Assembly: GCA_013214025.1 (NCBI GenBank)
Contig: JABSRN010000065.1
Location: forward strand, 1 to 64,000
Length of the DNA stretch: 64,000 nt
Source of the DNA: Polyangiaceae bacterium
GTDB taxonomy: Bacteria > Myxococcota_A > Polyangia > Polyangiales > Polyangiaceae
Reading direction: 5' to 3'
Made by a program: the position numbers and the translations under genes. Positions 43,435 to 51,985 of this stretch are shown piece by piece (positions within the stretch are counted from its first letter, which is position 1; every line of letters begins with the position of its first letter). The notes beneath the pieces were generated by a model that did not search any database, was not told the DNA's origin, and saw nothing but the letters and a program-made list of their open reading frames with translations.

Positions 43435-44835
43435 ATGATCGAGCCTAGGACCCTTCGGAAAACTCTACCGAAGGACGTTCGTACTCTCTGCCGAACGCTC
43501 CGCGACAAGGGCTATCGCGCTTGGGTTGTTGGCGGCTGTGTGCGAGACACCCTACTCGACGATCTGGCTGGTTCGGATTCAGTCGGGGCTCGTAACGACT
43601 GGGACTTGGCAACCGATGCTCGTCCGGAACAGGTCCAGGCACTGTTTCGCCGTGTCATCCCTACGGGTGTGGAGCACGGCACTGTGACCGTGATGATGGG
43701 GACCATGGGTTACGAGGTCACGACCCTTCGAGCGGAGGCGGGATATGCCGACGGGCGCCGCCCCGACACCGTTAATTTTGTTGACGATATCGTCGCTGAT
43801 TTGGCGAGGCGCGATTTTACGATCAACGCGATTGCCTACGATCCCGAGCTTGACGAGCTGCTCGATCCCTTCGATGGGATTTCCGATCTGAAGGGCCGCT
43901 GCCTGCGTGCGGTAGGGGTTGCCAGCGAACGATTCACCGAAGACGGCTTGCGTGTGCTGCGCGCTGCTCGATTCGTTGCCACGTTGGATGTCGAGTTGGA
44001 GCCAGCGACTGCTGCTGCCATCCAGCCGTCCCTGGCCAGTTACCGAAAAGTGAGCGCCGAGCGAATTCGCGATGAGTGGATGAAGGCGATGAAGGCCCGA
44101 GTGCCGAGTCGTGCCTTTTGTACAATGCTCGAACACGGACTCCTAGAGATCACCGCGCCTGAACTCATCGAATCGGTCGGTTGCGAGCAAAATCGATATC
44201 ACGCCTACGATGTGTGGGGCCACGCGATGGCCTGCCTGGATGCGAGTTGCGAATCGCCTCAGCTGCGCATCGCCGCGCTTTTGCACGACGTCGGGAAACC
44301 GCGCTCCCGGGAAAAGCACGAGGTCACCGGCGAGTACACGTTTTACAATCACGAAAGCATCGGCGCGAAAATGGCCGAGCCCATCCTACGGCGCCTCAAA
44401 TTCTCCAACGACGACCGGCAGCGCATTGTGTCGCTAGTACGACACCATTTGCTTTGTTACGACGAGACGTGGAGTGATGCGGCTGTGCGACGTTGGTTGC
44501 GTCGTGTGAGTCCGGAGCTGGCTGAAGATCTTTATTTGCTCGGGACAGCGGACGCGTTGGGGAAGGGGTTGGATGCCACATCCAGTCTCGACAAGATTGT
44601 CGCACTCAAAGCGCATGTTCGCCGCGTAGTGGAGGCGGGGGCGGCGCTGAGCGTGCGCGATCTCGCAATCAGCGGCACCGATCTGATGAGTGAGCTGGGG
44701 CTGCGACCGGGTCCGATCCTGGGGACCATCCTTCGGACCCTGCTGGACGAAGTGACGGAAGAGCCCGCTCACAATCAGCGGGAACACTTGTTAAAGCGGG
44801 CCGTTGAACTCGCGGACGCAGCACCCGATCCCTAG
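43435..44835 (+). CDS. cca: CCA-adding tRNA nucleotidyltransferase, HD-containing
   Basis: The 466-residue class II nucleotidyltransferase has the signature GGCVRDTLL at 33-41, catalytic DWD in NDWDLAT, and RRDFTINAIAYD. The class II tail includes FTEDGLRVLRAARFV. Downstream is an HD phosphohydrolase domain (ALLHDVGKPRSREK) as in the bacterial CCA-adding enzymes with 2',3'-phosphatase activity. The enzyme could also be a poly(A) polymerase; the presence of the HD domain makes the CCA role more likely. It follows a Ser/Thr kinase gene by six bases. Confidence 0.88.
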   Translation: MIEPRTLRKTLPKDVRTLCRTLRDKGYRAWVVGGCVRDTLLDDLAGSDSVGARNDWDLATDARPEQVQALFRRVIPTGVEHGTVTVMMGTMGYEVTTLRAEAGYADGRRPDTVNFVDDIVADLARRDFTINAIAYDPELDELLDPFDGISDLKGRCLRAVGVASERFTEDGLRVLRAARFVATLDVELEPATAAAIQPSLASYRKVSAERIRDEWMKAMKARVPSRAFCTMLEHGLLEITAPELIESVGCEQNRYHAYDVWGHAMACLDASCESPQLRIAALLHDVGKPRSREKHEVTGEYTFYNHESIGAKMAEPILRRLKFSNDDRQRIVSLVRHHLLCYDETWSDAAVRRWLRRVSPELAEDLYLLGTADALGKGLDATSSLDKIVALKAHVRRVVEAGAALSVRDLAISGTDLMSELGLRPGPILGTILRTLLDEVTEEPAHNQREHLLKRAVELADAAPDP

Positions 44836-44914
44836 TAGCTGACGCCTCGGTCGACCGGATTCGTCGCGGAACCGAAGCGGCCTGTGCCGCCGCGGCCCAG
44901 CTGCTCATTGCGGT

Positions 44915-46864
44915 TCAGGTGCTCGGCGCGGTTTTGGGTGAGCCGAAGATGCTAGCGGGCCTCTTCTTCTCGGTATCGGTTTCCTTGGGAGCGGAGTCGC
45001 GGGTGCCGTAGGTCGGCATCACGATCTTCTCGCGATCCGGGAGCTCCGTGCCCGCCATAGCGGCGGTGATTTCTTCGCGGTCCAGGGTTTCGCGGACGAG
45101 CAAGGCCTCGGCGATACGGTCCAGCTGTTCTCGATTCTCCTCGATGGTGCTGACGGCCAACTCGTATTGACTGTCCACGATCTTGCGGACTTCCTCATCG
45201 ATTTTGCGGGCGGTTTCGTTGGAGTAATCGTCGCTTCGGCTGGCCATTTCGCGTCCGAGGAAGATGTTGCTGTCGGAGTTACCGTAGGCAATGGGGCCCA
45301 TCACCTCGCTCATACCTAGTTCACACACCATGGCGCGAGCGAGCTTGGTGGCGCGCTTGATGTCGTCGGACGCCCCGCTCGTGAGCTCATCGAACACGAG
45401 CTCTTCGGCGGCACGGCCGCCCATTGCCATCGCGATGCGGGCGAGGGTCTGCGTCTTGTTGACGGTGTGCCTATCTTCTTCGGGTAAGAACATCGTGACT
45501 CCGAGAGCTGCCCCTCGAGGGATAATGGAGACCTTGTGCACGGGGTCGTTGCCTTTAACCAGACGCCCCACCAGGGTGTGACCGGCCTCGTGCCAGGCTG
45601 AGATCCTTTTTTCTGCCTCGCTCATCACCATGCTTCGGCGCTCGGTTCCCATCAGGACCTTGTCCTTGGCGAACTCGAAATCGGTCATGCTGACCGAGTC
45701 TTTGTCCTGACGGGCGGCTAATAGGGCTGCCTCGTTCACCAGATTTTCCAAATCGGCGCCGACAAATCCGGGGCAGCCGGCAGCAATGACCGAGAGCTTC
45801 ACGTTGGTGTCCAGAGGCACCTTCTTGGTGTGGACTACGAGGATGCCCTCCCGGCCGCGCACATCAGGTCGAGGCACGGTGATCTGTCGGTCAAATCGGC
45901 CCGGTCGCAGCAGGGCGGGATCCAGCACGTCGGGACGGTTCGTCGCGGCGACCATGATCACGCCTTCGGAGGATTGAAAACCGTCCATTTCTACGAGCAA
46001 CTGATTCAACGTTTGCTCGCGTTCGTCGTGCCCACCGCCGAGGCCAGCACCCCGATGACGCCCGACCGCATCGATTTCGTCGATGAAGATGATGCAGGGA
46101 GCATGCTTCTTGCCCTGCTCGAATAGGTCTCGGACTCGGCTAGCGCCCACGCCGACGAACATTTCGACGAAGTCAGAGCCGGAGATCGCGAAGAAGGGCA
46201 CGGCAGCTTCCCCGGCGATGGCTCGGGCCAACAGGGTCTTGCCGGTGCCCGGGGGCCCCACCATGAGCACGCCCTTGGGGATGCGTCCGCCGAGTCGCTG
46301 AAATTTCTTGGGATCCCGCAGGAAGGCGATGATCTCCTCCACTTCGTCCTTCGCCTCATCGGCGCCGGCGACGTCCGCGAAGGTGACCTTATTTTGGGCG
46401 TCGTTGAGCAGGCGAGCTGGGCTCTTGCCGAAACTCATCGCCTTACCGCCGCCGGCCTGCAGCTGCCGCATGAAAAGGTAAAACATCACCAATAGGAATA
46501 CCATTGGCAGCAGGAAGGTGAGAGCGGTGGCCAGGTACGGGCTGTCGTCCTGCTTCTGGAAATTTACGTTAACGCCGTGCTCAAGCAGTTCGGTGACGAT
46601 GGCATCGTCCTCGGGGCCAACGGTGATGCCCTTCTCTTCCAGATCGCCGACCTTCGGGTTGACCGTGATGAAACTGTACTCTCGGCCTTTGATCTCTACC
46701 GAGGTGACATGTTTCACCTTGTCGCCAGCTTTGACGAACGCCATGAACTCGCTGAACGGCTTAGGCTTGGTCCCCGCCGCCTCCGGGCTGAGCATGTGCC
46801 AGATGGCAAGGAAGGCGACGATAAGAGAGACCCAAAGGAGTAGGGTTTTGTGCGGTTGCTTCAC
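44915..46864 (-). CDS. ftsH: ATP-dependent zinc metalloprotease FtsH
   Basis: A membrane-bound AAA+ protease of 649 residues. N-terminal membrane segments ([17 protein letters not shown] and [21 protein letters not shown]) bracket a periplasmic domain. The AAA+ module has Walker A GPPGTGKT, Walker [16 protein letters not shown] and the arginine finger region RPGRFDRQI. The protease zinc motif HEAGH lies in [13 protein letters not shown]. Length and order are standard for bacteria. It is the last gene of the tilS run, with 89 bp after tilS, an arrangement common in bacteria (known context). Confidence 0.97.
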   Translation of the reverse strand: MKQPHKTLLLWVSLIVAFLAIWHMLSPEAAGTKPKPFSEFMAFVKAGDKVKHVTSVEIKGREYSFITVNPKVGDLEEKGITVGPEDDAIVTELLEHGVNVNFQKQDDSPYLATALTFLLPMVFLLVMFYLFMRQLQAGGGKAMSFGKSPARLLNDAQNKVTFADVAGADEAKDEVEEIIAFLRDPKKFQRLGGRIPKGVLMVGPPGTGKTLLARAIAGEAAVPFFAISGSDFVEMFVGVGASRVRDLFEQGKKHAPCIIFIDEIDAVGRHRGAGLGGGHDEREQTLNQLLVEMDGFQSSEGVIMVAATNRPDVLDPALLRPGRFDRQITVPRPDVRGREGILVVHTKKVPLDTNVKLSVIAAGCPGFVGADLENLVNEAALLAARQDKDSVSMTDFEFAKDKVLMGTERRSMVMSEAEKRISAWHEAGHTLVGRLVKGNDPVHKVSIIPRGAALGVTMFLPEEDRHTVNKTQTLARIAMAMGGRAAEELVFDELTSGASDDIKRATKLARAMVCELGMSEVMGPIAYGNSDSNIFLGREMASRSDDYSNETARKIDEEVRKIVDSQYELAVSTIEENREQLDRIAEALLVRETLDREEITAAMAGTELPDREKIVMPTYGTRDSAPKETDTEKKRPASIFGSPKTAPST

Positions 46865-46953
46865 GAATTACCTCAGAGCTTTGGTGGCCACTCGGCGCGA
46901 CCAGAAGCTGATATTGAGTTAATCACGTTTTGTGTATTTGGCACCCCCGATGC

Positions 46954-47850
46954 TCACGATCCTGGCGGTTTTTTCCGCCAGGACCGGGCATTTCGGAGCT
47001 CCAATTTTCCAGTTTGCTCGCTGAATCCAGCCTCGGTTTTTTCGTCAATCGGTACGCTCAGGTGCCGTTGCCCTAGTCGGCGCGCCCTGCGTAGCGCCTC
47101 GATTTGAGACCTCTTGAGCAGAATTGGCCGTCCCTGCCTATCTGACAGCCCTTCGAGGGGCTCCTCGAGCAGGTCGTCTGCCAGGCCGTTCAGGTGCTCG
47201 ACGATCCGCGGGGATAGGGATTCCATCAACGGAATCAACTCGTTCCGGACTCGTACCCGGAGAAAACGTGAGTCTCGGTTGGACGGGTCACTGGCAAAAG
47301 TCAGCTCGTGGCGTTGCAAGTGGGAGATTATTGATGCCTTGCGAGACCGTAAAAACGGGCGGATCCGCGACTCGTCCCGGGCCGGAAGCACCCCTAGGCC
47401 GGGCGGGCCAGCACCTCGCAAAAGGCGCTGAAGTACCGTTTCAGCACGGTCATCGGCGTGGTGTGCTGTGGCCAGGCTCGTGAGCTGGAGTTTCTCGGCC
47501 ACGGCTTCGAGAGCCTGGTACCGGGCGTCCCGGGCCCGCTCCTGGAGATTCCCGCCATCGCTAAGTTGGAGGCGAGTCTGAGTGAAGGGCACGCCCAGAG
47601 ATTCGGCTAGAGTCTGGGCCAGAGCCAGTTCGCCGGGAGCTTCAGCTCGCAGACCGTGGTCGACCCCGTGGGCGTGGAGCTCATATCCGAATTGCTGCCG
47701 GAGCCGAGCCAAAACACTCAGCAGGGCTTGAGAGTCGCCCCCGCCGGATACCGCGATCAGAATCCGTTCAGTGGGCGCAAGATCGCATTCTTCTTTGAGT
47801 GTTCGACTGACTTGGGTCACCAGGCTCGGCGAGTGGGAGCCACGGCTCAT
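46954..47850 (-). CDS. tilS: tRNA(Ile)-lysidine synthase
   Basis: TilS converts the wobble cytidine of the AUA-decoding tRNA-Ile to lysidine. The PP-loop reads SGGGDSQALL; the family pattern HAHGVDHGLRAEA, HHADDRAETVLQRLLRGAG and FASDPSNRDSRFLRVRVRNELIP follows. The start is the ATG at 47850, which shares its A with the TGA of the preceding small gene (TGATG), so translation is coupled. The protein (298 residues) is short: the C-terminal TilS domain found in longer forms seems absent, as in many compact bacterial versions. Confidence 0.93.
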   Translation of the reverse strand: MSRGSHSPSLVTQVSRTLKEECDLAPTERILIAVSGGGDSQALLSVLARLRQQFGYELHAHGVDHGLRAEAPGELALAQTLAESLGVPFTQTRLQLSDGGNLQERARDARYQALEAVAEKLQLTSLATAHHADDRAETVLQRLLRGAGPPGLGVLPARDESRIRPFLRSRKASIISHLQRHELTFASDPSNRDSRFLRVRVRNELIPLMESLSPRIVEHLNGLADDLLEEPLEGLSDRQGRPILLKRSQIEALRRARRLGQRHLSVPIDEKTEAGFSEQTGKLELRNARSWRKKPPGS

Positions 47851-48044
47851 CAGCACAACTCGAAGGACTTGCAGAACACAATTTCATCGCAACGGCGCAG
47901 GTCGACCAAGCGGTGCTCTTCGTTGGGAAAGCCCTCGGCGCAACGCTCGGCGTCTACATTCCAGTGCGCGCAATGCTCGCAGCTAAATCGCAGGGCGTAG
48001 TGAGCGGCTTCGCTTCGGAGGCTGTCGTCGACGCGAGTCCGCAT
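47850..48044 (-). CDS. Small cysteine-rich protein (64 aa), possible zinc-binding
   Basis: The 64-residue protein has six Cys: 22, 25 (in CEHC), 35, 52, 58 and 64, plus several His and Glu, in a small, charged, non-membrane protein. This pattern suggests a zinc-binding or iron-sulfur small protein. Its start ATG shares one base with the TAA of the upstream lipoprotein gene, and its TGA shares one base with the tilS start. The gene is thus translated in a chain of overlapping genes, a strong sign that it is real. No family is recognised. Its location between a lipoprotein and tilS hints at a tRNA or regulation link, not shown. Confidence 0.75.
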   Translation of the reverse strand: MRTRVDDSLRSEAAHYALRFSCEHCAHWNVDAERCAEGFPNEEHRLVDLRRCDEIVFCKSFELC

Positions 48045-48799
48045 TAGGGGAAGGGCTGTCCGGGGGAGCCACGTTGAAAGAAGAAATGGAAGTTTCCCTC
48101 CAACTCGCTGGCTCGAGCCGCGGGGTAAGCCAAGCCGGGATTGCTCTCGCTCACGATTTGGTTGTCGGTGGAGTCAGTGTTGTCGGTGTCGCCCCCGGGG
48201 AGCTGGAGATCTGCTGGGCTGACGACGGTCGCTTGGAAGCTACCGGCGGTGAGACGATCGTCGGACTGGTCTTCGTTGCGGTCTCCGCTGAATAGGGCAG
48301 AGAAGGTGATGGTGCCGTCGAGAGCGTACAGGGAGCGATTTTGTACGTGACAGGTGCGGTTCAGATACAAGACCAAGCTGGCCAGTGGGGGCGCCCCGGA
48401 CGATTGCAGGGCGAAGCCGGGAGGGCTGACGCCGGCGGGTAAACCCAGTGCAATGGGTTGTCCCAGCAGTTCCTCGCGGATGCGTTCGACGTCTTGCAGC
48501 AAGATCAGCACACCGTCGGATACTTCGGAGCTGTCGGTTCCCCGTTGGATTCGGAGTGTGACCGTGTTCTCGAATGGGTTAGCGGCGAAGAAGCTCGGCT
48601 CCAAATCGAACTGTCCGTTCCAGCAGTCGGGGACGAGCAGATTTTCGCTTGTGACTTGCCCGTTGCCCTCGCCCACACTGCAGCCCGCCGACAGCATCGC
48701 CAGTACAGCGAAACATGCAGCGCTCAGGGATGTTGCGGTGGCTTGCCTGGCAGGTCTCGACAGCACATTTTGGACGGGTCGGGCAGGCTCACGGGACAT
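48044..48799 (-). CDS. Lipoprotein of unknown function
   Basis: From the ATG at 48799 the product has 251 residues and a signal sequence ending MLSAGC (Cys40), a good lipobox, so an envelope lipoprotein. The mature part is beta-rich with paired Cys (VPDCWNGQFDLEPSF, LNRTCHVQNRSLY) and an acidic, Thr/Asn-rich segment (GGDTDNTDSTDN). It has no family I recognise. It lies 22 bp after mnmA and overlaps the next small gene by one base. It shares the operon with tRNA-modifying genes but shows no sign of acting on tRNA. Confidence 0.8.
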   Translation of the reverse strand: MSREPARPVQNVLSRPARQATATSLSAACFAVLAMLSAGCSVGEGNGQVTSENLLVPDCWNGQFDLEPSFFAANPFENTVTLRIQRGTDSSEVSDGVLILLQDVERIREELLGQPIALGLPAGVSPPGFALQSSGAPPLASLVLYLNRTCHVQNRSLYALDGTITFSALFSGDRNEDQSDDRLTAGSFQATVVSPADLQLPGGDTDNTDSTDNQIVSESNPGLAYPAARASELEGNFHFFFQRGSPGQPFP

Positions 48800-48821
48800 G
48801 GAGAATAGCGCTTCGTAGCTA

Positions 48822-49922
48822 CTAATTGGGGACCGTCGAGGTGGGCGGCACGGAGGCTTCGGTATCGCGGATGGTTCCGCCCCCCAATACCCGCTCGTCA
48901 TCATAGAACACTGCGACCTGTCCGGGAACCACCGCGCGCACGGCTTGGTCGAAGAGCACGCGCACGGCTCCATTTTCCCGGGTCACGGTGCCCTCATGGG
49001 GGCGCCCCCGATAGCGAACGGCGACTTGGCAGCGTAGGGGCAGCGAAATGTCTTCCGCGAAACTGACGTCGTCTGCCAGGATCGCGAGCTTGCGGTCCAG
49101 TTCTTCCGGTCGTCCGAGGCGCACGGTCTGGGTGGCGGCGTCGACCCCGACCACATAGGTTCGATGCCCTACCGCGACCCCTAGGTTGCGTCGCTGACCC
49201 ACCGTGAATTGATGCACGCCCTTGTGCGTGCCGATGGTCTTCCCCGTATCATCGACAATGGGTCCCGGGCGGAGTCGTTCGCTGGCCTGCTCTTCAAGGA
49301 AGCTATCGTAGCGGCCAGTAGGCACGAAGCACAGCTCCTGGCTTTCGCCTTTGGTGGCGCCCGGCAGCTCAAGCCGTAGAGCCTCGGCGCGGACTTCGGA
49401 CTTGGTCACATCACCGAGGGGGAAATGCAGCCGGGCGAGCACATCGCTGGGCAACATGTGCAGAAAATAGCTCTGGTCCTTCGACTCGTCCTTGGAGCGG
49501 AGCAGTCGGGGAACGGGGCCGCTCTTATCGATGCGCGCGTAGTGACCGGTCGCCACGAGATCGGCGTCCAGGCGATCGAGCAGACCGAAGAGTTCGCCCA
49601 TTTTGACGCTTCGGTTGCAGGTCACACACGGGCTGGGGGTCGTGCCCGCCAGGTACCCGTCGATGAACGGGTCCACAACGGTCGTGCGAAAATGTTCCCG
49701 CCGATCGAAGGCGAAGTGGGGAATGCCCAGGGTGTCGGCGACCCGGCGCGCGTCGTGCACGTCCTCTGGGGCGCAGCAGCGACCCTTGACGCTGCCATCA
49801 TCAGGGTAATCCCACAGGTGCAGGGTGATGCCGACGACGTCGTATCCCTGTTGCACCAGGCGTGCTGCCGCTACAGAGGAATCCACTCCTCCGCTCATCG
49901 CCATCAGTACCCGCTCGGTCAT
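48822..49922 (-). CDS. mnmA: tRNA-specific 2-thiouridylase MnmA
   Basis: MnmA puts sulfur on U34 of Lys, Glu and Gln tRNAs. The PP-loop reads MSGGVDSSVAA at the N terminus, the first catalytic Cys is in TPSPCVTCN, and the second is in GESQELCFVP. The beta-barrel C-terminal domain follows (GQRRNLGVAVGHRTYVVG, AVRYRGRPHEGTV). The 366-residue length is standard. It opens a five-gene minus-strand run (mnmA, lipoprotein, Cys-rich protein, tilS, ftsH). A long hairpin lies 45 bp upstream. Start at 49922 is the first ATG and fits the family start MSGGVDS context. Confidence 0.95.
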   Translation of the reverse strand: MTERVLMAMSGGVDSSVAAARLVQQGYDVVGITLHLWDYPDDGSVKGRCCAPEDVHDARRVADTLGIPHFAFDRREHFRTTVVDPFIDGYLAGTTPSPCVTCNRSVKMGELFGLLDRLDADLVATGHYARIDKSGPVPRLLRSKDESKDQSYFLHMLPSDVLARLHFPLGDVTKSEVRAEALRLELPGATKGESQELCFVPTGRYDSFLEEQASERLRPGPIVDDTGKTIGTHKGVHQFTVGQRRNLGVAVGHRTYVVGVDAATQTVRLGRPEELDRKLAILADDVSFAEDISLPLRCQVAVRYRGRPHEGTVTRENGAVRVLFDQAVRAVVPGQVAVFYDDERVLGGGTIRDTEASVPPTSTVPN

Positions 49923-49966
49923 CGCGCCCGAGCCTAGTGCGGGACTCAGGTACGCTGAAAGGGCAA

Positions 49967-50006
49967 TCGATTGATTCGCTCACTTGGGTGAGAGCGAATC
50001 AATCGA
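49967..50006. promoter_or_regulatory. Long inverted repeat upstream of mnmA
   Basis: TCGATTGATTCGCTC and its exact reverse complement GAGCGAATCAATCGA (15 bp each) are separated by 10 bases, and the inner CAC-TTGG-GTG also pairs. No T tract follows on the minus strand, so it is not a textbook terminator of the sigma gene, which ends at 50193. It could be an operator or an mRNA leader stem for mnmA. Confidence 0.5.
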
Positions 50007-50137
50007 CGATTTAGGCCCAAGATCGTACCTGCCGCATGTTTTTGAGGGTCGCGATTCCCTTCAAGAGAAGTGAATCGCTCGTTAGTCCGCGCGCCTCGGG
50101 CGGGGAGATTTTCCGCCAGTCAGAGTGTCGAAATGAC

Positions 50138-50167
50138 GAGATTTGCGGAGATTTGCGGAGATTTGCT
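50138..50167. repeat. 10-bp tandem repeat, three copies
   Basis: GAGATTTGCG occurs twice in tandem and a third copy has one change (GAGATTTGCT). It lies just downstream of the sigma gene, 26 bp before its stop on the map. No known function. Confidence 0.6.
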
Positions 50168-50192
50168 GGGCTACCAAGAGCGGGCGGGGGGC

Positions 50193-50903
50193 TCAGCGCT
50201 GGATTCCGCGCAGTCGCCGGCTCAGCCGATCGATGGCGCGAGTGTGAAGTCGGCTCGCCCAGGACTTGCTGAGCCCGAGCTCGTTTGCCACCACGTCGAA
50301 GCGTTCTCCCTCAAAGTAGTGGCGGCGAATGAGGGTCGCTTCTTTTTCCGGCAGGTCGCTGATGGCATGGCGAACAGCTTCCCGGAGCTGCTGATTCTCC
50401 AGCGCGCCTTCGGGGTCCGGTGCTGTGGATACGGCTGATGTTTCGCCACCTTCGCCAAATACGGTCTGAGATACGAGGCCGGCCGCCATCGCGGTGGCCA
50501 TGCCCGCCATGTGCTCGGCTAACTGTTGGTGGGCCTGTTCGGCGGTCGCCTTGGCTTCCGATCCGAGGCGATCTTCGTGAGCGCCTTCACTATATAGGGC
50601 GGCGGATTCGGCGGCCTTGAGGCGCTGGTACACGCGGCGGGGCAGGCGCGAGTGGGAACGCAGGCCGTCCATGATGGCCCCGCGAATGCGGAAATGGGCA
50701 TAGCCCGCGAAGGCAACTCCGCGGGAAGCGTCGAACTTTCGGGCTGCGTCGAGCAAACCCTCCTGCCCGAAGCTCACTAACTCCTCGAACTGAACCTCGG
50801 TGCCGCTGAACCGGGCACGCAACATTCGTGCGGCGCGATCCACCAGATCCAGGTGGCTTTCGAAGCGTTGCAACACCTCCCGACTGTCAACTGGCCCGCC
50901 CAC
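50193..50903 (-). CDS. FliA/SigB-like sigma-70 family factor
   Basis: The 236-residue protein has sigma region 2 (VQFEELVSFGQEGLLDAARKFDASRGVAFAGYAHFRIRGAIMDGLR) and region 4 (LPEKEATLIRRHYFEGERFDVVANELGLSKSWASRLHTRAIDRLSR). The region 3 zone is divergent. The DGLR motif and overall order resemble FliA/SigD or SigB/F group 3 factors. Between regions lies an Ala/His-rich variable stretch. The start is a GTG at 50903 with no good ribosome binding site. No flagellar gene is nearby, so the regulon cannot be named. The gene is separated from mnmA by the hairpin and repeats described. Confidence 0.85.
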   Translation of the reverse strand: MGGPVDSREVLQRFESHLDLVDRAARMLRARFSGTEVQFEELVSFGQEGLLDAARKFDASRGVAFAGYAHFRIRGAIMDGLRSHSRLPRRVYQRLKAAESAALYSEGAHEDRLGSEAKATAEQAHQQLAEHMAGMATAMAAGLVSQTVFGEGGETSAVSTAPDPEGALENQQLREAVRHAISDLPEKEATLIRRHYFEGERFDVVANELGLSKSWASRLHTRAIDRLSRRLRGIQR

Positions 50904-51083
50904 TGAACGAGAACCTAGCTTGGATCATCTCAAAAGGGGAGAGCGGGGATGTCGCGGGGGGGCTGTGCCCCGTGTCGAGGATTCAGCTCCGCCCTGAAAA
51001 AACCGTTCAAGACTGACGCGCCGACTGCGCACTTTGGGGGAAACGCCGGTGCGAAATACGCCCGCCCGTGGCATAGTGCCCGT

Positions 51084-51677
51084 ATGAGGAGGTGGGGGCG
51101 TTTCGTTGTTGCGTACGCCCTATTGTCGCTCTTCGCCTACGCGCTCTGTCACCTGTTGGGAGTGAACCCCTGGAGTCATCCGGAGCCGTGGTGGGTGTTG
51201 GATGACTCCGAGCGTTGGGTCTACAGCGCCGGGTTAGGTTTGGTACTCGCCGCCCTCTTGATCTACTCCACGCGCGTTGCCGTGAAGCACTTCGGCTGGG
51301 CTCAAGAGCTCCACCGAGTGTTGCGTCCCGTGGCGCGCGGTATCGATCCTTTGGGCATTGTGCTGCTCGCCGCCCTCAGCGCGGTGGGAGAGGAGTTGCT
51401 GTTCCGCGGTTTGCTCACTCCGCTGCTGGGTGTCACGGCACAGGCTGTAATTTTTGGATTGGTTCACCAAGTGAGCGGCCCGAGTCGCTGGGTTTGGGTC
51501 GTCTGGGCTGGCGTGGTGGGGGCCTTGCTGGGTTTGTTGTTTGTCGCCACAGGTTCGTTGCTCGGCCCATTGTTGGCCCATGGTCTGGTCAACGCGGTGA
51601 ACCTTAGCTACCTCAAGTGGAACGATCTCGAGTCCAAGGGCGCTCAGCTCGGTGGCTTGCTGGGTCAACGTGGATAG
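51084..51677 (+). CDS. CPBP-family intramembrane metalloprotease
   Basis: The product (197 residues from the ATG at 51084) has about six membrane segments and the CPBP/CAAX-like motif set: SAVGEELLFRGLLTPLLG (EExxxR), FGLVHQ and LLAHGLVNAVN. These glutamates and histidines coordinate the metal in Rce1-like proteases, so activity is plausible. The frame is open upstream to 50949, but residues there look non-coding. Members process or protect membrane proteins, or confer bacteriocin immunity; this one cannot be assigned. It is divergent from the sigma gene. Confidence 0.85.
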   Translation: MRRWGRFVVAYALLSLFAYALCHLLGVNPWSHPEPWWVLDDSERWVYSAGLGLVLAALLIYSTRVAVKHFGWAQELHRVLRPVARGIDPLGIVLLAALSAVGEELLFRGLLTPLLGVTAQAVIFGLVHQVSGPSRWVWVVWAGVVGALLGLLFVATGSLLGPLLAHGLVNAVNLSYLKWNDLESKGAQLGGLLGQRG

Positions 51678-51985
51678 CGTCTCCGGATCCAGCTTTCTCC
51701 CTAAGCAGGTCGTCGGGCCAGCCCGGGCAGTGATTATGTTCAGTTCCCTTGGGTCTTAGGTCACTGGGGCCAAGACGGCGTCACCGATCCCGGCCGGTTT
51801 GGCGGTCCGGCCGGGCCACGCTGGGTCGCCGCAAGATTCCGTAAATTTGATCGGACGCTGCCAGCAGGCGCCGGCGGGACGCAAAATATCGAGGGTGTGC
51901 GGTCTCAGGTCAGCGGCCGGGCACTGAAGAGCCTGCGCACTGAAGAGATTGTTCAGGGGGACGTTCTGCTAAGCTGGAGCTGATT
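51678..51985. promoter_or_regulatory. Intergenic region before the HD-GYP regulator
   Basis: A perfect hairpin CCCGGCCGG / CCGGCCGGG with a 9-base loop lies at 51789-51815, possibly ending the protease transcript. Nearer the gene, GCACTGAAGAG occurs twice (51921-51931 and 51937-51947) with a 16-bp period, a possible paired binding site. No gene is visible in these 308 bp. Confidence 0.45.
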
